46,057 nt of DNA from Citrobacter sp. (GCA_019415335.1 DXKH01000032.1:1-46057); one strand, 5' to 3'. Counted from the first letter of the stretch, positions 17,039 through 26,113 are shown. Numbers and translations are program-made. Notes: generated by a model from the letters alone, not told the origin.

Positions 17039-18058
17039 TTAATCACCTTCCAGCTCACTGTCTTTCAGGAAATTAAGGTACAGGTGGGGTGGCACATCAC
17101 TTTCCTGTTCCACTGCGGCGGTGAACATGCGCTGAATAGGTAAAATTTCCGCATTGCGGTAAGTTTTGGCCGCTTTCTCAATATCACCCATTACTGCCCC
17201 GTTCGTGGGGATAATTCCGGCCAGACCGGCCGGGAAACGGTGAGCGGTCAGTACATCCTGAGCGCTGATGCTTTTCACGTTATGAAACTCATCTTTGGCG
17301 CTGATATCACCAATCGGGATAAATTTGATGCCGTCCGGATCGCCTTTGGGGATGTTCACAAACATGGTGCTGAAGTTCCCGATCCCCTTTGACTGCTCCA
17401 GCTTCTGAATAATTTCTTCTTCCACTTCATCAGTCATATTTGGGTCGTTACAGTAGATCATGCCACCTGTGTGTCCGCCGTTATGGTAGTAGCGCCGACG
17501 AAAAATTGTTGCCTCACCGTTAAGCAGGGCAGAATGGATACCGCTGATATAATCCGGCAGACCATAAATCGCCTGTTGCGGATCGTACTGCCTGAGAAAA
17601 ATAATATCTTCAGGCGGATAAATCATCGGTTCACCCTGCTGCAGTACCACAAACTCCCCGGTCTTACGCTGGCGGGTATAGAGTGCCGGCAGCGGGTACA
17701 GTGCCACCACATCCCCCCAGCCGTTGCGCACTTTCAGAATGGCCACATCACCGAAGGTCAGCCAGTCGAACACGGCTGCACCAAGCTGTTCATGCGTCAG
17801 TCCGCCGTCTTTATAGTTTGCCGTCACCATATTGCGACGGGCATACAGCACACCGCCGTGCTGCGCGTTCAGGTTCACCAGTTGCGCCAGCGCCAGCCGG
17901 TCAATCGGGAGCGTCCAGTGTTCCGCTTCATTGTCATACCAGAGGTCTGTGTAGTTTGTGCCGGTCGTCAGAATGGGTTCCGGTTTACCCAGGGTAATAA
18001 GGCTCATATGGCGCGGCTTGCTGGCGGTGCGGCGTTCCCTGTATTTCCGTTTTTTCAT
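17039..18058 (-). CDS. portal protein (P2 gpQ family)
   Basis: 339 residues; P2 Q is 344. Phage_portal_2-type sequence (FDWLTFGDVAILKVRNGWG, PEDIIFLRQYDPQQAIYGLPDY, HRFPAGLAGIIPTN). Twelve copies form the head vertex channel for DNA entry. Its ATG overlaps the terminase stop (ATGA) and its stop overlaps an ATG of the activator gene (TAATG), so the three are coupled on the minus strand, divergent from the other head genes as Q-P are in P2. Confidence 0.94.
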   Translation of the reverse strand: MKKRKYRERRTASKPRHMSLITLGKPEPILTTGTNYTDLWYDNEAEHWTLPIDRLALAQLVNLNAQHGGVLYARRNMVTANYKDGGLTHEQLGAAVFDWLTFGDVAILKVRNGWGDVVALYPLPALYTRQRKTGEFVVLQQGEPMIYPPEDIIFLRQYDPQQAIYGLPDYISGIHSALLNGEATIFRRRYYHNGGHTGGMIYCNDPNMTDEVEEEIIQKLEQSKGIGNFSTMFVNIPKGDPDGIKFIPIGDISAKDEFHNVKSISAQDVLTAHRFPAGLAGIIPTNGAVMGDIEKAAKTYRNAEILPIQRMFTAAVEQESDVPPHLYLNFLKDSELEGD

Positions 18059-19836
18059 GCTGTTTTCCCTAAGTTACCCCAGCGTGATTTTCGCTGGTTT
18101 TCAAAGTTTAATGGCTCGTTGTCAATGGCATGGGCGATAGCCCAGAAACTGTCAGCGTGGCCGGTTTCTGCTGTACGGTCGGCGACAAACGTCATGGCGT
18201 TACCGCTGGCTGTGGACGTGCGGCGGATGGTCATAAAACTGGCGGCAATTTCGGTTTTTTCCTTATCCCATTCCACACGGCCATCTTCGATAACGTCGAT
18301 CATCTTCATCACCAGGCGATTTTTCGTCTCCACGCCATAGCGGATAGGCACCGCCTGACGCATGGCGAAGTGCTGCACATCCTCAAAGACCCCGCTCCCC
18401 AGTCCGGTGATATCAATGCCGATGTAAGTCATGTTGTACTGACCAAACAGCTTTTTGATTTGCGCCGCCTGCCATTTCCAGTTCATCCCCTGCCAGTGGA
18501 ATACCCGCAGTACGCGAAATTTTTCGCCGGCCACTATCGGCGGCGCGATGATCACGAAGGTGGAGGTGTCTCCGCTGCGAGCCGGGTCATAACCCGCCCA
18601 CACTTCACGGTTGCCGAACGGCCGGGGCAAGTTTTCGTCATGATCCTCCCAGATATCCGGATCTACACAGCAGCGTTCCACGTGAGAGAACGAAAATACG
18701 CTGTCCTTGCTGTCCACGAACACGCACATATACAGCATGTTGAAAGTGTCGCGGTTGTAGCGGTTGCGCAGCTTCCCGATGCTGGCGAGATTAAACCCGC
18801 CTGCGATCGCGTCTTCCATCGTGATGATGTAGCGCCACTGTCCATCAGGACATAACCGTCCACCGTCGCGCAGCTCCTTCTCCGTGGGAAATTGTACGCG
18901 CGCGCGTTTTTTGTCACCGCGCTTCCATTCTTCACCAGTCCAGAACGGGTACGCCTGGTGCGTTTTGCTGCTGGGGGTGGAAAAGTAGGTGGTTCGCCAT
19001 TTGTCGTGTGTGGCCATCGCGCTGGCCACTTCGTTTAATTTTGCAAAGTTGGGTACCCAGAAATATTCATCGCAGTACAGATGGCCGCTGTATGACTGGG
19101 CGGTGTTCTTGTTGGTGGACAGGAATCGCAGCTCCGCGCCGTTGGAGAGGCGGATGGGGTTTCCCGTCAGCTCCACGCCGAAATACTGCTCCGCAATGTT
19201 GACGATATAGCTGCGGAATACTTCCGCCTGAGCCTTTGATGCGGACAGGAAGATTTGCGGATCGCCTGTCATGACCGCATTCTCAAAGGCTTCTATTGAG
19301 AAATACCAGGTTGCGCCAATCTGGCGGCTTTTCAGGATGTTCCTGATTTGCTGATGAAGATTAGCGCGAAGGTGTTTCTGATAGCCGAAAAGGTGCTCCA
19401 GTGCGAACCGGTCAAAATCTTCCTGTGTCAGTCCGCTGATGTCGTTCTTTTTGTACTTGCCACGTTTCCGGGGCTTTTCGTCGCCACCGGACTGACGCGC
19501 CGGCGCATCATTTTCACTGTGTTTAATTTCTGCCAGCTTTTCCTGATGCTTATTGTGTTGTGCACGTAGTTTCACCAGGTGAGAAACGAGATTGTCCAGC
19601 TCCCGCAGCTCCAGCTCCGATTTCCCTTCACGTAATGTCAGTGACTGAATGCGACGGTTTAATGCATCTTCGGTGGATTCATGACTGAGTAATTCCGCCC
19701 AGCAATATTTCTCCGCCCAGTAATAGACAATGCGTCTGTTAGGCAGATTAAGTTCGCTGGCAATTTCCTGCGGGGTATAGCGTTTTAAATAAAGCGCCCG
19801 CGCAACGCCTTTTAATTCTTCTGAATATTTAGCCAT
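18055..19836 (-). CDS. terminase large subunit (P2 gpP family)
   Basis: 593 residues from ATG 19836 (MAKYSEELK..ARALYLKRYTPQEIASEL, an HTH at the N-terminus as in P2 P). ATPase part: SRQIGATWYFSI and the Walker B-like LYCDEYFW; nuclease part: AGYDPARSGDT and GIDITGLGSGV supply acidic metal ligands. It pumps and cuts DNA at cos with the small subunit encoded at 21893. A GTG at 19851 is open but has no site. Divergent from the scaffold gene with a 143-bp promoter region between. Confidence 0.95.
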   Translation of the reverse strand: MAKYSEELKGVARALYLKRYTPQEIASELNLPNRRIVYYWAEKYCWAELLSHESTEDALNRRIQSLTLREGKSELELRELDNLVSHLVKLRAQHNKHQEKLAEIKHSENDAPARQSGGDEKPRKRGKYKKNDISGLTQEDFDRFALEHLFGYQKHLRANLHQQIRNILKSRQIGATWYFSIEAFENAVMTGDPQIFLSASKAQAEVFRSYIVNIAEQYFGVELTGNPIRLSNGAELRFLSTNKNTAQSYSGHLYCDEYFWVPNFAKLNEVASAMATHDKWRTTYFSTPSSKTHQAYPFWTGEEWKRGDKKRARVQFPTEKELRDGGRLCPDGQWRYIITMEDAIAGGFNLASIGKLRNRYNRDTFNMLYMCVFVDSKDSVFSFSHVERCCVDPDIWEDHDENLPRPFGNREVWAGYDPARSGDTSTFVIIAPPIVAGEKFRVLRVFHWQGMNWKWQAAQIKKLFGQYNMTYIGIDITGLGSGVFEDVQHFAMRQAVPIRYGVETKNRLVMKMIDVIEDGRVEWDKEKTEIAASFMTIRRTSTASGNAMTFVADRTAETGHADSFWAIAHAIDNEPLNFENQRKSRWGNLGKTA

Positions 19837-19979
19837 GCGCACATTATGCACGGGCGTTTGTATATTAAATCCCGCTTTATTTCTGATGTGTTCGGCTAAT
19901 AGCCTTTATCCGAAATGAAGTGAATGCGGCGGTTAATTTTATTGGCGATACTGAAAACCGCAGCAGGAATGGAGGCAAT
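19837..19979. promoter_or_regulatory. divergent late promoter region
   Basis: The only gap between the leftward terminase-portal-activator operon and the rightward late operon; equivalent to PP/PO in P2. AT-rich in the middle. No clear -35 box is visible, as expected for activator-dependent promoters, and I could not pick out an Ogr box. Confidence 0.5.
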
Positions 19980-20819
19980 ATGTCAGGTTCACAACTGGCA
20001 ACAAACTGGATTTGTATCGCCACTGCGGGTGAAACGGTCGATAAAAGAACCATTGAAGAACAATGGTTACTTGATGCCGCTGAATTATATGACCCCAACT
20101 TATATACCGCGCTGTTATGGCCGGAACATACCCGCAATTTCGGGAATATGGGGGAAGTGCTGGAAGTAAAAGCAGAGCGGGATGATGAAGGTATTCTTCG
20201 TTTATATGCCCGACTCTGTCCGGCTATTGCATTGCTTCAGGCGAATGCGAAGGGGCAGCTTTTATTTTTATCACCGGAGTTTACACCAGACGGGAATTTC
20301 AGAAATACCGGGAAAACCTATCTTGAGGGACTGGCCATTACTGACAGTCCGGCCGGGGTAAGCACCACACGGTTACGTTTCAGCCGCACCAAGGGAAAAC
20401 GCATCGGACCATACAAGCCGCTGGCGTTTGATGAAGTCAGGGAATTTAAAAAGGAAAAGGGAATGTCAAAGACAGCGAAAAAGGGCTGGCGCCATTTTTT
20501 CAGTATCGAAGAACCGGAGCAGACCCCGGAGCAGGAACCTTCACAGTCTGATGCCTTACAGGCGCTGGCTGAAGCGCTGGATGCCATTGATAAGCGCGTA
20601 TCTGCTATTGAAACCCGTCTGGGTGAGGCGGAAGAGGCGGTATCTGATGTGCAGGACGATGTGGACACCGTGAAGGAAGTGGTGGACACCGAAGATTTTG
20701 CGCGTCTGGTGGGGAACCTGCCGGAGCTGGTGAAAAACTTCAGCAAGCTGAATAACAAAGTTACTCAACTGCCGGACAAGAAATTCAGCAAGGGCAAAAA
20801 AGGCTTCAATTTCCTGTAA
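19980..20819 (+). CDS. capsid scaffold/protease (P2 gpO family)
   Basis: 279 residues from ATG 19980 behind GGAGG; the open reading upstream to 19920 has no site. The N-terminal half is the serine-type prohead protease (SPEFTPDGNFRNTGKTYLEGLAITDSPAG), the C-terminal third is an acidic, coiled-coil scaffold (ALAEALDAIDKRVSAIETRLGEAEEAVSDVQDDV) ending in a basic tail KGKKGFNFL. Directs capsid assembly and cleaves itself and capsid protein. An in-frame ATG at 20463 behind AAGGAAAAGGGA may start a scaffold-only product of 118 residues. Confidence 0.93.
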   Translation: MSGSQLATNWICIATAGETVDKRTIEEQWLLDAAELYDPNLYTALLWPEHTRNFGNMGEVLEVKAERDDEGILRLYARLCPAIALLQANAKGQLLFLSPEFTPDGNFRNTGKTYLEGLAITDSPAGVSTTRLRFSRTKGKRIGPYKPLAFDEVREFKKEKGMSKTAKKGWRHFFSIEEPEQTPEQEPSQSDALQALAEALDAIDKRVSAIETRLGEAEEAVSDVQDDVDTVKEVVDTEDFARLVGNLPELVKNFSKLNNKVTQLPDKKFSKGKKGFNFL

Positions 20820-20853
20820 GGGATAACACTACTTTTCTTTAAGGAAAAAGAAT

Positions 20854-21882
20854 ATGCAATTAAATGCGAAAGCCCGTGAGTTTCTGCTTCAGTATCACAC
20901 CGGGCTGCGTGAATCCTACGGGGCGACCGACAGCGAACGCTGGTTTGCACTCACCGACCCCAAAGAAACCCAGCTGCGCAATGCGCTGATGGAGCAGTCT
21001 GATTTCCTGAATCTGATCACCGTTGCCGATGTCGATCAGCTGCAGGGGCAGGTGGTTCCGGTTGGCAGCTCTGGCCTGTATACCGGGCGTGTACTGGATG
21101 GACGCTTCCGTAAGAAAGTGGGCGTGAGTGGTAATGATTACAGTCTGGTCGAGACCGACTCATGCGCCGCACTCACCTGGCAGTTGCTTTCTGTCTGGGC
21201 GAACGCCGGCGATGAAAACGAGTTTTTCCAGCGTGTTCAGGAGTTCACCAATCAGGCGTTTGCGCTGGATATGCTGCGTATCGGCTTTAACGGTACCAAA
21301 GTGGCCGAAACCACGAACGCGGAAACCAACCCGAACGGCGAGGATGTGAACAAGGGCTGGCATCAGATCGTCAAAGAGTGGAAGGACGGCCAGCAGATCA
21401 TCACTGATGCGGTGGTGCTTGACGGTGACGGGAAAGGCGATTACGTGTCGCTGGATGCAATGGCTTCCGATCTCATCAATACCAAAATCCCGGCACAGTT
21501 CCGTAATGACCCGCGTCTGGTGGTGCTGGTTGGCGCTGACCTTGTGGCGGCTGAATCTTTCCGCCTGTACCAGAAAGCGGATAAGCCGACCGAGAAGATT
21601 GCCGCGCAGCTGCTGTCCGACAGCATCGCCGGCCGCACGGCTTACGTCCCGCCGTTCATGCCGGGTAAACGTATGATCGTCACCACGCTGCCGAACCTGC
21701 ACATTTACACCCAGCGCGGCACACGCCAGCGTAAGGCGGAGTTTGTGGAAGACCGTAAACAGTACGAAAACAAATACCTGCGTAACGAAGGTTATGCGGT
21801 TGAGTATCCGGAACTGTACGCCGCATTTGATGAAAGTGCGGTAACTATCGGGGCACCGGTCGCGCCTCCGGCAGGGGAGTAA
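20854..21882 (+). CDS. major capsid protein (P2 gpN family)
   Basis: 342 residues, HK97 fold of the P2 N family (LTDPKETQLRNALMEQSDFLNLI, GLYTGRVL, ETDSCAALTWQLL, YEVEYPEL-like C-terminus EGYAVEYPELYAAFDES). It forms the icosahedral shell and is processed at the N-terminus in P2. Preceded by AAGGAAAAAGA. Between scaffold and small terminase as in P2. Confidence 0.95.
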   Translation: MQLNAKAREFLLQYHTGLRESYGATDSERWFALTDPKETQLRNALMEQSDFLNLITVADVDQLQGQVVPVGSSGLYTGRVLDGRFRKKVGVSGNDYSLVETDSCAALTWQLLSVWANAGDENEFFQRVQEFTNQAFALDMLRIGFNGTKVAETTNAETNPNGEDVNKGWHQIVKEWKDGQQIITDAVVLDGDGKGDYVSLDAMASDLINTKIPAQFRNDPRLVVLVGADLVAAESFRLYQKADKPTEKIAAQLLSDSIAGRTAYVPPFMPGKRMIVTTLPNLHIYTQRGTRQRKAEFVEDRKQYENKYLRNEGYAVEYPELYAAFDESAVTIGAPVAPPAGE

Positions 21883-21892
21883 GGGGGATTTA

Positions 21893-22606
21893 ATGCAACT
21901 GTCACCGGCACAGCGCCACAGCGCACGAATTGAAGCGGAGCGGTTACTGCGACAGCAGCAGTCTCTGGACACGGAAACCAGCCTGCATATTCAGATTGTC
22001 GCGCTGGAGAAAGATGTCGCCGCGGCCGCAGCGATTGAAAGCCGCGCTGAGCGCATGGAATTTAAGCGTGATGTGCTGTTACCGCGCTGGATGCCGACCG
22101 CGCAATCCTGGCAGGAAGGTGACAGTGTGCAGCAGAATCCTGTTTTTGCCTGGTGTGTCGTCTGGCTGTTTGATACAGGCCAGTTTGACCAGGCGCTGGA
22201 CTGGGCGGATGTGGCAATCCAGCGGGGGCAGGAAACCCCGGCCGCGTTCGGCAGTACGTTCCCGGTGTTTGTGGCGGATACGGTGTTGTCCTGGGCGGAA
22301 GCGGAAGCCGTGCAGGGGCATGATGTGGAGCCGTATTTTGGCCGTACGCTGGAAAACGTGACGCAGCACTGGAATGTGTATGAGGTCATTAAGGCCAAAT
22401 ACCTGAAGTTTGCCGGTCTGCACCTGCTACGCGATGAAAACGGAGAGCCACGCGCAGCGGCAACGGAAGACAGGGAAGTATTGCTCCGGGCTAAGGAACT
22501 GCTGGAGCAGGCGAAGGGATTCGACCCTAAATGTGGTGTTGGCACGATGTTGCAGCGTATTGCTGCGCGTCTGCGGGCGCTGAAAAAAGAGTCTAAGGGA
22601 GTTTGA
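21893..22606 (+). CDS. terminase small subunit (P2 gpM family)
   Basis: 237 residues; typical gpM sequence (PAQRHSARIEAERLLRQQ, VFAWCVVWLFDTGQFDQALDWADVAI, FDPKCGVGTMLQRIAARLRALKK). Provides cos recognition for the large subunit. Preceded by AAGGGGGATTTA 10 bp after the capsid stop. Confidence 0.93.
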   Translation: MQLSPAQRHSARIEAERLLRQQQSLDTETSLHIQIVALEKDVAAAAAIESRAERMEFKRDVLLPRWMPTAQSWQEGDSVQQNPVFAWCVVWLFDTGQFDQALDWADVAIQRGQETPAAFGSTFPVFVADTVLSWAEAEAVQGHDVEPYFGRTLENVTQHWNVYEVIKAKYLKFAGLHLLRDENGEPRAAATEDREVLLRAKELLEQAKGFDPKCGVGTMLQRIAARLRALKKESKGV

Positions 22607-22607
22607 T

Positions 22608-22799
22608 ATGTCGTTTAAGCATGAGTTAGGCCAGGTTGTTGAAGTTTCCATTAGCGGCGAAGAGGGGCATATCAAAGCCCGTGCGGAGTACACCAACAGC
22701 TGCAATCAGTATCTGATCCACTATCAGACTGCTGACGGCCGCGCATCTGATGCGTGGTTTGAAGAAGGTGAGATTCAGGCCGCAAAACGCGGCGAGTAA
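22608..22799 (+). CDS. small late protein, unknown
   Basis: 63 residues, start one base after the small-terminase stop, behind AAGGGAGTTTG. Acidic, beta-rich looking (GQVVEVSISGEEGHIKARAEYTNSCNQYLIHYQTADGRASDAWFEEGEI). I do not recognise it and recall no counterpart between M and L in P2. The tight coupling and good site support that it is real; a head-related role is a guess from position only. Confidence 0.65.
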   Translation: MSFKHELGQVVEVSISGEEGHIKARAEYTNSCNQYLIHYQTADGRASDAWFEEGEIQAAKRGE

Positions 22800-22812
22800 G
22801 ACTACCGACCCG

Positions 22813-22879
22813 AAAGCGGGCGCGGTGGAGGGGATCGCATAAGCGTATCGCCCGTGGAAACCGGCCAGCCCGCTTTTTT
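22813..22879 (+). terminator. structured intergenic RNA with terminator form
   Basis: A perfect 9-bp closing stem, AAAGCGGGC (22813-22821) and GCCCGCTTT (22868-22876), runs into six T. The 46-base interior can form a second imperfect hairpin around 22830-22853 (GGG..CG..ATA / TAT..CG..CCC). It fills the only sizeable gap in this part of an otherwise overlapping operon. A partial terminator or attenuator between head genes is likely; an ncRNA is possible. Confidence 0.6.
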
Positions 22880-22892
22880 CCGGAGAAACAGG

Positions 22893-23345
22893 ATGTTCAG
22901 CGGAACTTCAATTGATTTTGACGATGCCACTCTGACGAATGATGGCTTCTGGCCTGACCTGAGCGTGAAAGATTTTCAGTCCCAGCGCACCATTCCGGCC
23001 GATATTGATGCGGCCACCATCCGCCAGGCGCTGCTGACTGCAGCCGGCGAAATCAATGATGATCTGGTCAGTGTGGCGGCAAGGTATCGCAGCGCTGGTC
23101 ATGAGCGCGCGGCGCACGTTCCGGGCGTGGAAATTGACGGCGAAAATCTGTTGTGCGCCCGTTATCGCAAAGCGGTATATGCACGTGCCAAAGCTGATTT
23201 GATGGGCGAGTTTGCCTCTGTTGGTCGCCGTGAGAGCCATCCGGGGCAGGAAAGTGACGAAACACGCTCCAGCCTGATTGCGGAGTCCACACTGGCAGTA
23301 CGCCGCATCAAAGGGCTGAAACGCATTACGGTGGCCATGATATGA
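22893..23345 (+). CDS. head completion protein (P2 gpL family)
   Basis: 150 residues from ATG 22893 behind GGAGAAACAGG. gpL-type (DGFWPDLSVKDFQSQRTIPADIDAATIRQALLTAAGEIND, YARAKADLMGEFASVGRRE). Closes the head for tail joining. Stop overlaps the next start (ATGA). Confidence 0.9.
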   Translation: MFSGTSIDFDDATLTNDGFWPDLSVKDFQSQRTIPADIDAATIRQALLTAAGEINDDLVSVAARYRSAGHERAAHVPGVEIDGENLLCARYRKAVYARAKADLMGEFASVGRRESHPGQESDETRSSLIAESTLAVRRIKGLKRITVAMI

Positions 23346-23824
23346 GCCAGTTAACGGAATTAACCGATTTTCTCATTGCCAACATGCCCAGACGGGCAAT
23401 GCAGGGATTTGACAGCCAGATGGACGAGATCGCGTTCATCCCGGCACAGCGGGACACCGGGCTGGGGCAGTACCGTATTGCCATCATCCGTTATAACGCC
23501 GTGCTGACGTGGGAGCGTTATCCCTACCGCGAGTACGATCCCAAAATCCTGATGGCTTTGTTTATGTCGTGGCTTTGCCAGGATGAGCGCACGCTCTTTG
23601 AGGAAACCGGCATTGACGCCGAGCTGCCGGAATTTGATATCGAAACCATCGACCAGGAAACCGCCATCATGGTGGTGACGCTGCCAATGGTGGAGGAACT
23701 TAATCTGGTTCCCGATCCCAAAGGCCAGATCCCGTTTGATGGCCAGCGCTGGAAGCTGGCAAACCCCGAAGTCTGGACGGCTGATGAGGTGACGGTGATC
23801 CCGGTCAGTGAGGGGCAGGAATGA
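23342..23824 (+). CDS. tail completion protein (P2 gpR family)
   Basis: 160 residues; gpR-like (LTDFLIANMPRRAMQGFDSQMDEI, GLGQYRIAIIRYNAVLTWERYPYREYDPKILMALFMSWL). Thought to act at the head-proximal tail end. Overlaps its neighbours by 4 bp on both sides. Confidence 0.85.
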   Translation: MSQLTELTDFLIANMPRRAMQGFDSQMDEIAFIPAQRDTGLGQYRIAIIRYNAVLTWERYPYREYDPKILMALFMSWLCQDERTLFEETGIDAELPEFDIETIDQETAIMVVTLPMVEELNLVPDPKGQIPFDGQRWKLANPEVWTADEVTVIPVSEGQE

Positions 23825-24525
23825 TAAATGGCGAGCTGAACAAGGAACAGTTCCGCCAGCTCCAGGAGGCGCTGAAAAAACTGGATTTACCTTCTGCGAA
23901 ACGTCGCCGGCTGTTGTGGCGTATGGCGAAATACGGCGTGGAAGCTGCAGCAAAGCGTAATGTGCGCAATCAGCAGTCGCCGGAGGGTGATAAGTGGCAG
24001 GCGCGACAGACCCGGCGTAAAGGCAAAATGTTGCGCAATATGCCGAAACTGATCCGCATCCGGGAAATGCCTGAAACAGAGTCGGTCAGGCTGTATCTGG
24101 CCGGTGGTCATTACCGGAATGCGAAGGGAAATCTGCCTGCTGGCGTGGTGGGGTATGTCCAGCAGAACGGCATGAGCGTGACCGTCAACCGTAAGCAGGT
24201 GGAAGGCCGTGAGCAGGGTGACAAGCCTGCATCACTGCGACAGGCGAAACGTCTGCGCAAGGCCGGGTATAAAGTCAGGCGCGGTAAGCGCTGGCGTAAG
24301 CCCGGTTATAAGGAAATACAGGAAAGGATGACCGCCAGACAGGCAGGTTTGCTTATCCGGATACTGGAGGACAAACCGGTCAAAACGTCCTGGCAGATTG
24401 ATTTACCTGCCAGGGCGTTTCTGGGGATAGGTCAGGATGATTTTAACAAAGCGCTGGCGCGACAGCTGCAGGCTATCGGGTTCGGCTGGGATGTTAACGC
24501 GCAGGATATCAGGGGGAGAGCATGA
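23821..24525 (+). CDS. virion morphogenesis protein (gpS-like)
   Basis: 234 residues, very basic, with features of the phage virion morphogenesis (P2 gpS) family: an N-terminal helical part (EQFRQLQEALKKLDLPSAKRRRLLWRMAKYGVEAA) and a C-terminal PARAFLGIGQDD motif. About 80 residues longer than P2 gpS because of a Lys/Arg-rich middle (RQAKRLRKAGYKVRRGKRWRK). Role in tail completion inferred. 4-bp overlaps on both sides. Confidence 0.8.
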   Translation: MINGELNKEQFRQLQEALKKLDLPSAKRRRLLWRMAKYGVEAAAKRNVRNQQSPEGDKWQARQTRRKGKMLRNMPKLIRIREMPETESVRLYLAGGHYRNAKGNLPAGVVGYVQQNGMSVTVNRKQVEGREQGDKPASLRQAKRLRKAGYKVRRGKRWRKPGYKEIQERMTARQAGLLIRILEDKPVKTSWQIDLPARAFLGIGQDDFNKALARQLQAIGFGWDVNAQDIRGRA

Positions 24526-25649
24526 CCTGGCCAATTGTGACCGTAAACCAGGTAAATCAGCTGCTGGGTGAAACCACGGAAGTGGAGCGCACGCTGCTGT
24601 TTATCGGTACGGGAACCAAAAATGTAGGTAAGACGCTGGCAGTTAACGCACAGAGTGATTTTGATGCGCTGCTGGGCGAGGGTGACAGCCCGTTAAAAAG
24701 TGATGTGCTGGCCGCACTGGCGAACGCCGGCCAGAACTGGTGGGGATTTGTTCATGTGCTGGCCGCAGACAGCGAGCCGGGGGCATGGGTGGATGCCGTT
24801 AAGGCGGCACAGGTCTCCTGTTCGGTGGAGGGTGTGGTGCTGTCTGATGATGTGGCCGCGAAAGCGCAGATTAACCAGGCGGCAACGCTGCGATCTGAAC
24901 TGATTGCTAAATACGGGCGTTGGGTGTGGTTCATTCTGGCGGTTCAGGGGATGCAGCAGGATGAAGCCCAGGCGGATTATCTGGTGCGTCTGTCCACCCT
25001 TCAGGAAGGTATCGCGGAAAAAGCGGTACAGCTGGTACCCCGTCTCTGGGGGAATGAACCGGGCGTGCTGGCTGGTCGTCTCTGCAACCGTGCTGTCACT
25101 ATTGCCGACAGTCCGGCGCGGGTGAAAACAGGCGCGTTGCTGAGCATGGGCAGTGATGAACTGCCGAAAGACGGTGCCGGCGAAACGCTGGAACTGGCGA
25201 CCCTTCAGGCGCTGGAAGCACAGCGCTACAGCGTGCCGATGTGGTATCCGGACTATGACGGCTTTTACTGGGCTGACGGGCGCACGCTGGACGTTGAGGG
25301 CGGTGATTACCAGTCCATCGAGACACTGCGTATTGTGGATAAGGCAGCACGCCGCGTCCGTCTGCTGGCCATCGGTAAGATTGCCGATCGCTCACTTAAC
25401 AGTACACCGGGCAGTATTGCCGCACACCAGACGCTGTTTGCCCGTCCGTTGCGGGAAATGTCCACTGCGGCCAGCATTAACGGCGTGTCATTTCCGGGCG
25501 AGGTGAAACCACCACAGGACGGTGACGTGACCATTGTCTGGAAGAACAAAAAGGCGGTGGATATTTACATTGTGGTGCGTACGTATGAAGTACCGCAGCA
25601 GATCACCATCAGTCTGTTACTGGATGCAAGTCTGGAGGCTAGCGCATGA
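24522..25649 (+). CDS. tail sheath protein, DUF2586 type
   Basis: 375 residues, DUF2586 family, the contractile sheath of HP1/K139-like phages rather than P2 FI. Start region MTWPIVTVNQVNQLLGETTEVERTLLFIGTG; C-terminal domain with VDIYIVVRTYEVPQQITISLLLD. It ends overlapping the tube gene by 4 bp. This gene and the next are the main evidence for an HP1-type tail. Confidence 0.88.
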   Translation: MTWPIVTVNQVNQLLGETTEVERTLLFIGTGTKNVGKTLAVNAQSDFDALLGEGDSPLKSDVLAALANAGQNWWGFVHVLAADSEPGAWVDAVKAAQVSCSVEGVVLSDDVAAKAQINQAATLRSELIAKYGRWVWFILAVQGMQQDEAQADYLVRLSTLQEGIAEKAVQLVPRLWGNEPGVLAGRLCNRAVTIADSPARVKTGALLSMGSDELPKDGAGETLELATLQALEAQRYSVPMWYPDYDGFYWADGRTLDVEGGDYQSIETLRIVDKAARRVRLLAIGKIADRSLNSTPGSIAAHQTLFARPLREMSTAASINGVSFPGEVKPPQDGDVTIVWKNKKAVDIYIVVRTYEVPQQITISLLLDASLEASA

Positions 25650-26101
25650 CCAAACGTATTTCAGGGATGTCCTTTGACATCTATCTGGACGGCGACCTGA
25701 TCCACATTGAAAAAATTTCGCTGGATATCACCGATAACAGCGCGGCGGCACAGACGCGCGGTGTCCCTGACGGGTATGTGGACGGTGATGTTGCTGCCGA
25801 GGGTGAAATTGAAGTCAGTTCCAAAGTGCTGCAGGTTCTGACAGCCAAAGCCCGTTCAGCGGGGTCATGGCGTGGCATTCCTCCGGTTGACTTCCTTTTT
25901 TACGCCAAAGCCGGCAGAGAAGAAATGAAGGTGGAAACCTTTGGTAACAAGCTGCAGCTCAACAGCGTTCTGGATGGTGATCCGAAGGGTGGCAGTGTGT
26001 CCACGCATAAAATCAAATACTTCGTGACAAGTCCGAAGTTCGTCAACATCAACGGTGTGCCGTATCTGGAAGCGGAAGCCACGGAAAACCTGATTGGATA
26101 A
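25646..26101 (+). CDS. tail tube protein, DUF2597 type
   Basis: 151 residues, DUF2597 family (MSFDIYLDGDLIHIEKISLDITDNSAAAQTRGVPDGYVDGDV). Beta-rich tube subunit lining the DNA channel under the sheath. Pairs with the preceding sheath gene. Confidence 0.87.
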   Translation: MTKRISGMSFDIYLDGDLIHIEKISLDITDNSAAAQTRGVPDGYVDGDVAAEGEIEVSSKVLQVLTAKARSAGSWRGIPPVDFLFYAKAGREEMKVETFGNKLQLNSVLDGDPKGGSVSTHKIKYFVTSPKFVNINGVPYLEAEATENLIG

Positions 26102-26113
26102 GAGGCAGCAGGG

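Noticed and set aside
17471..18340. 289-codon open frame on the plus strand
   Set aside because: It lies antisense to portal and terminase, whose protein motifs are clear, and shows no recognisable domain or ribosome site.
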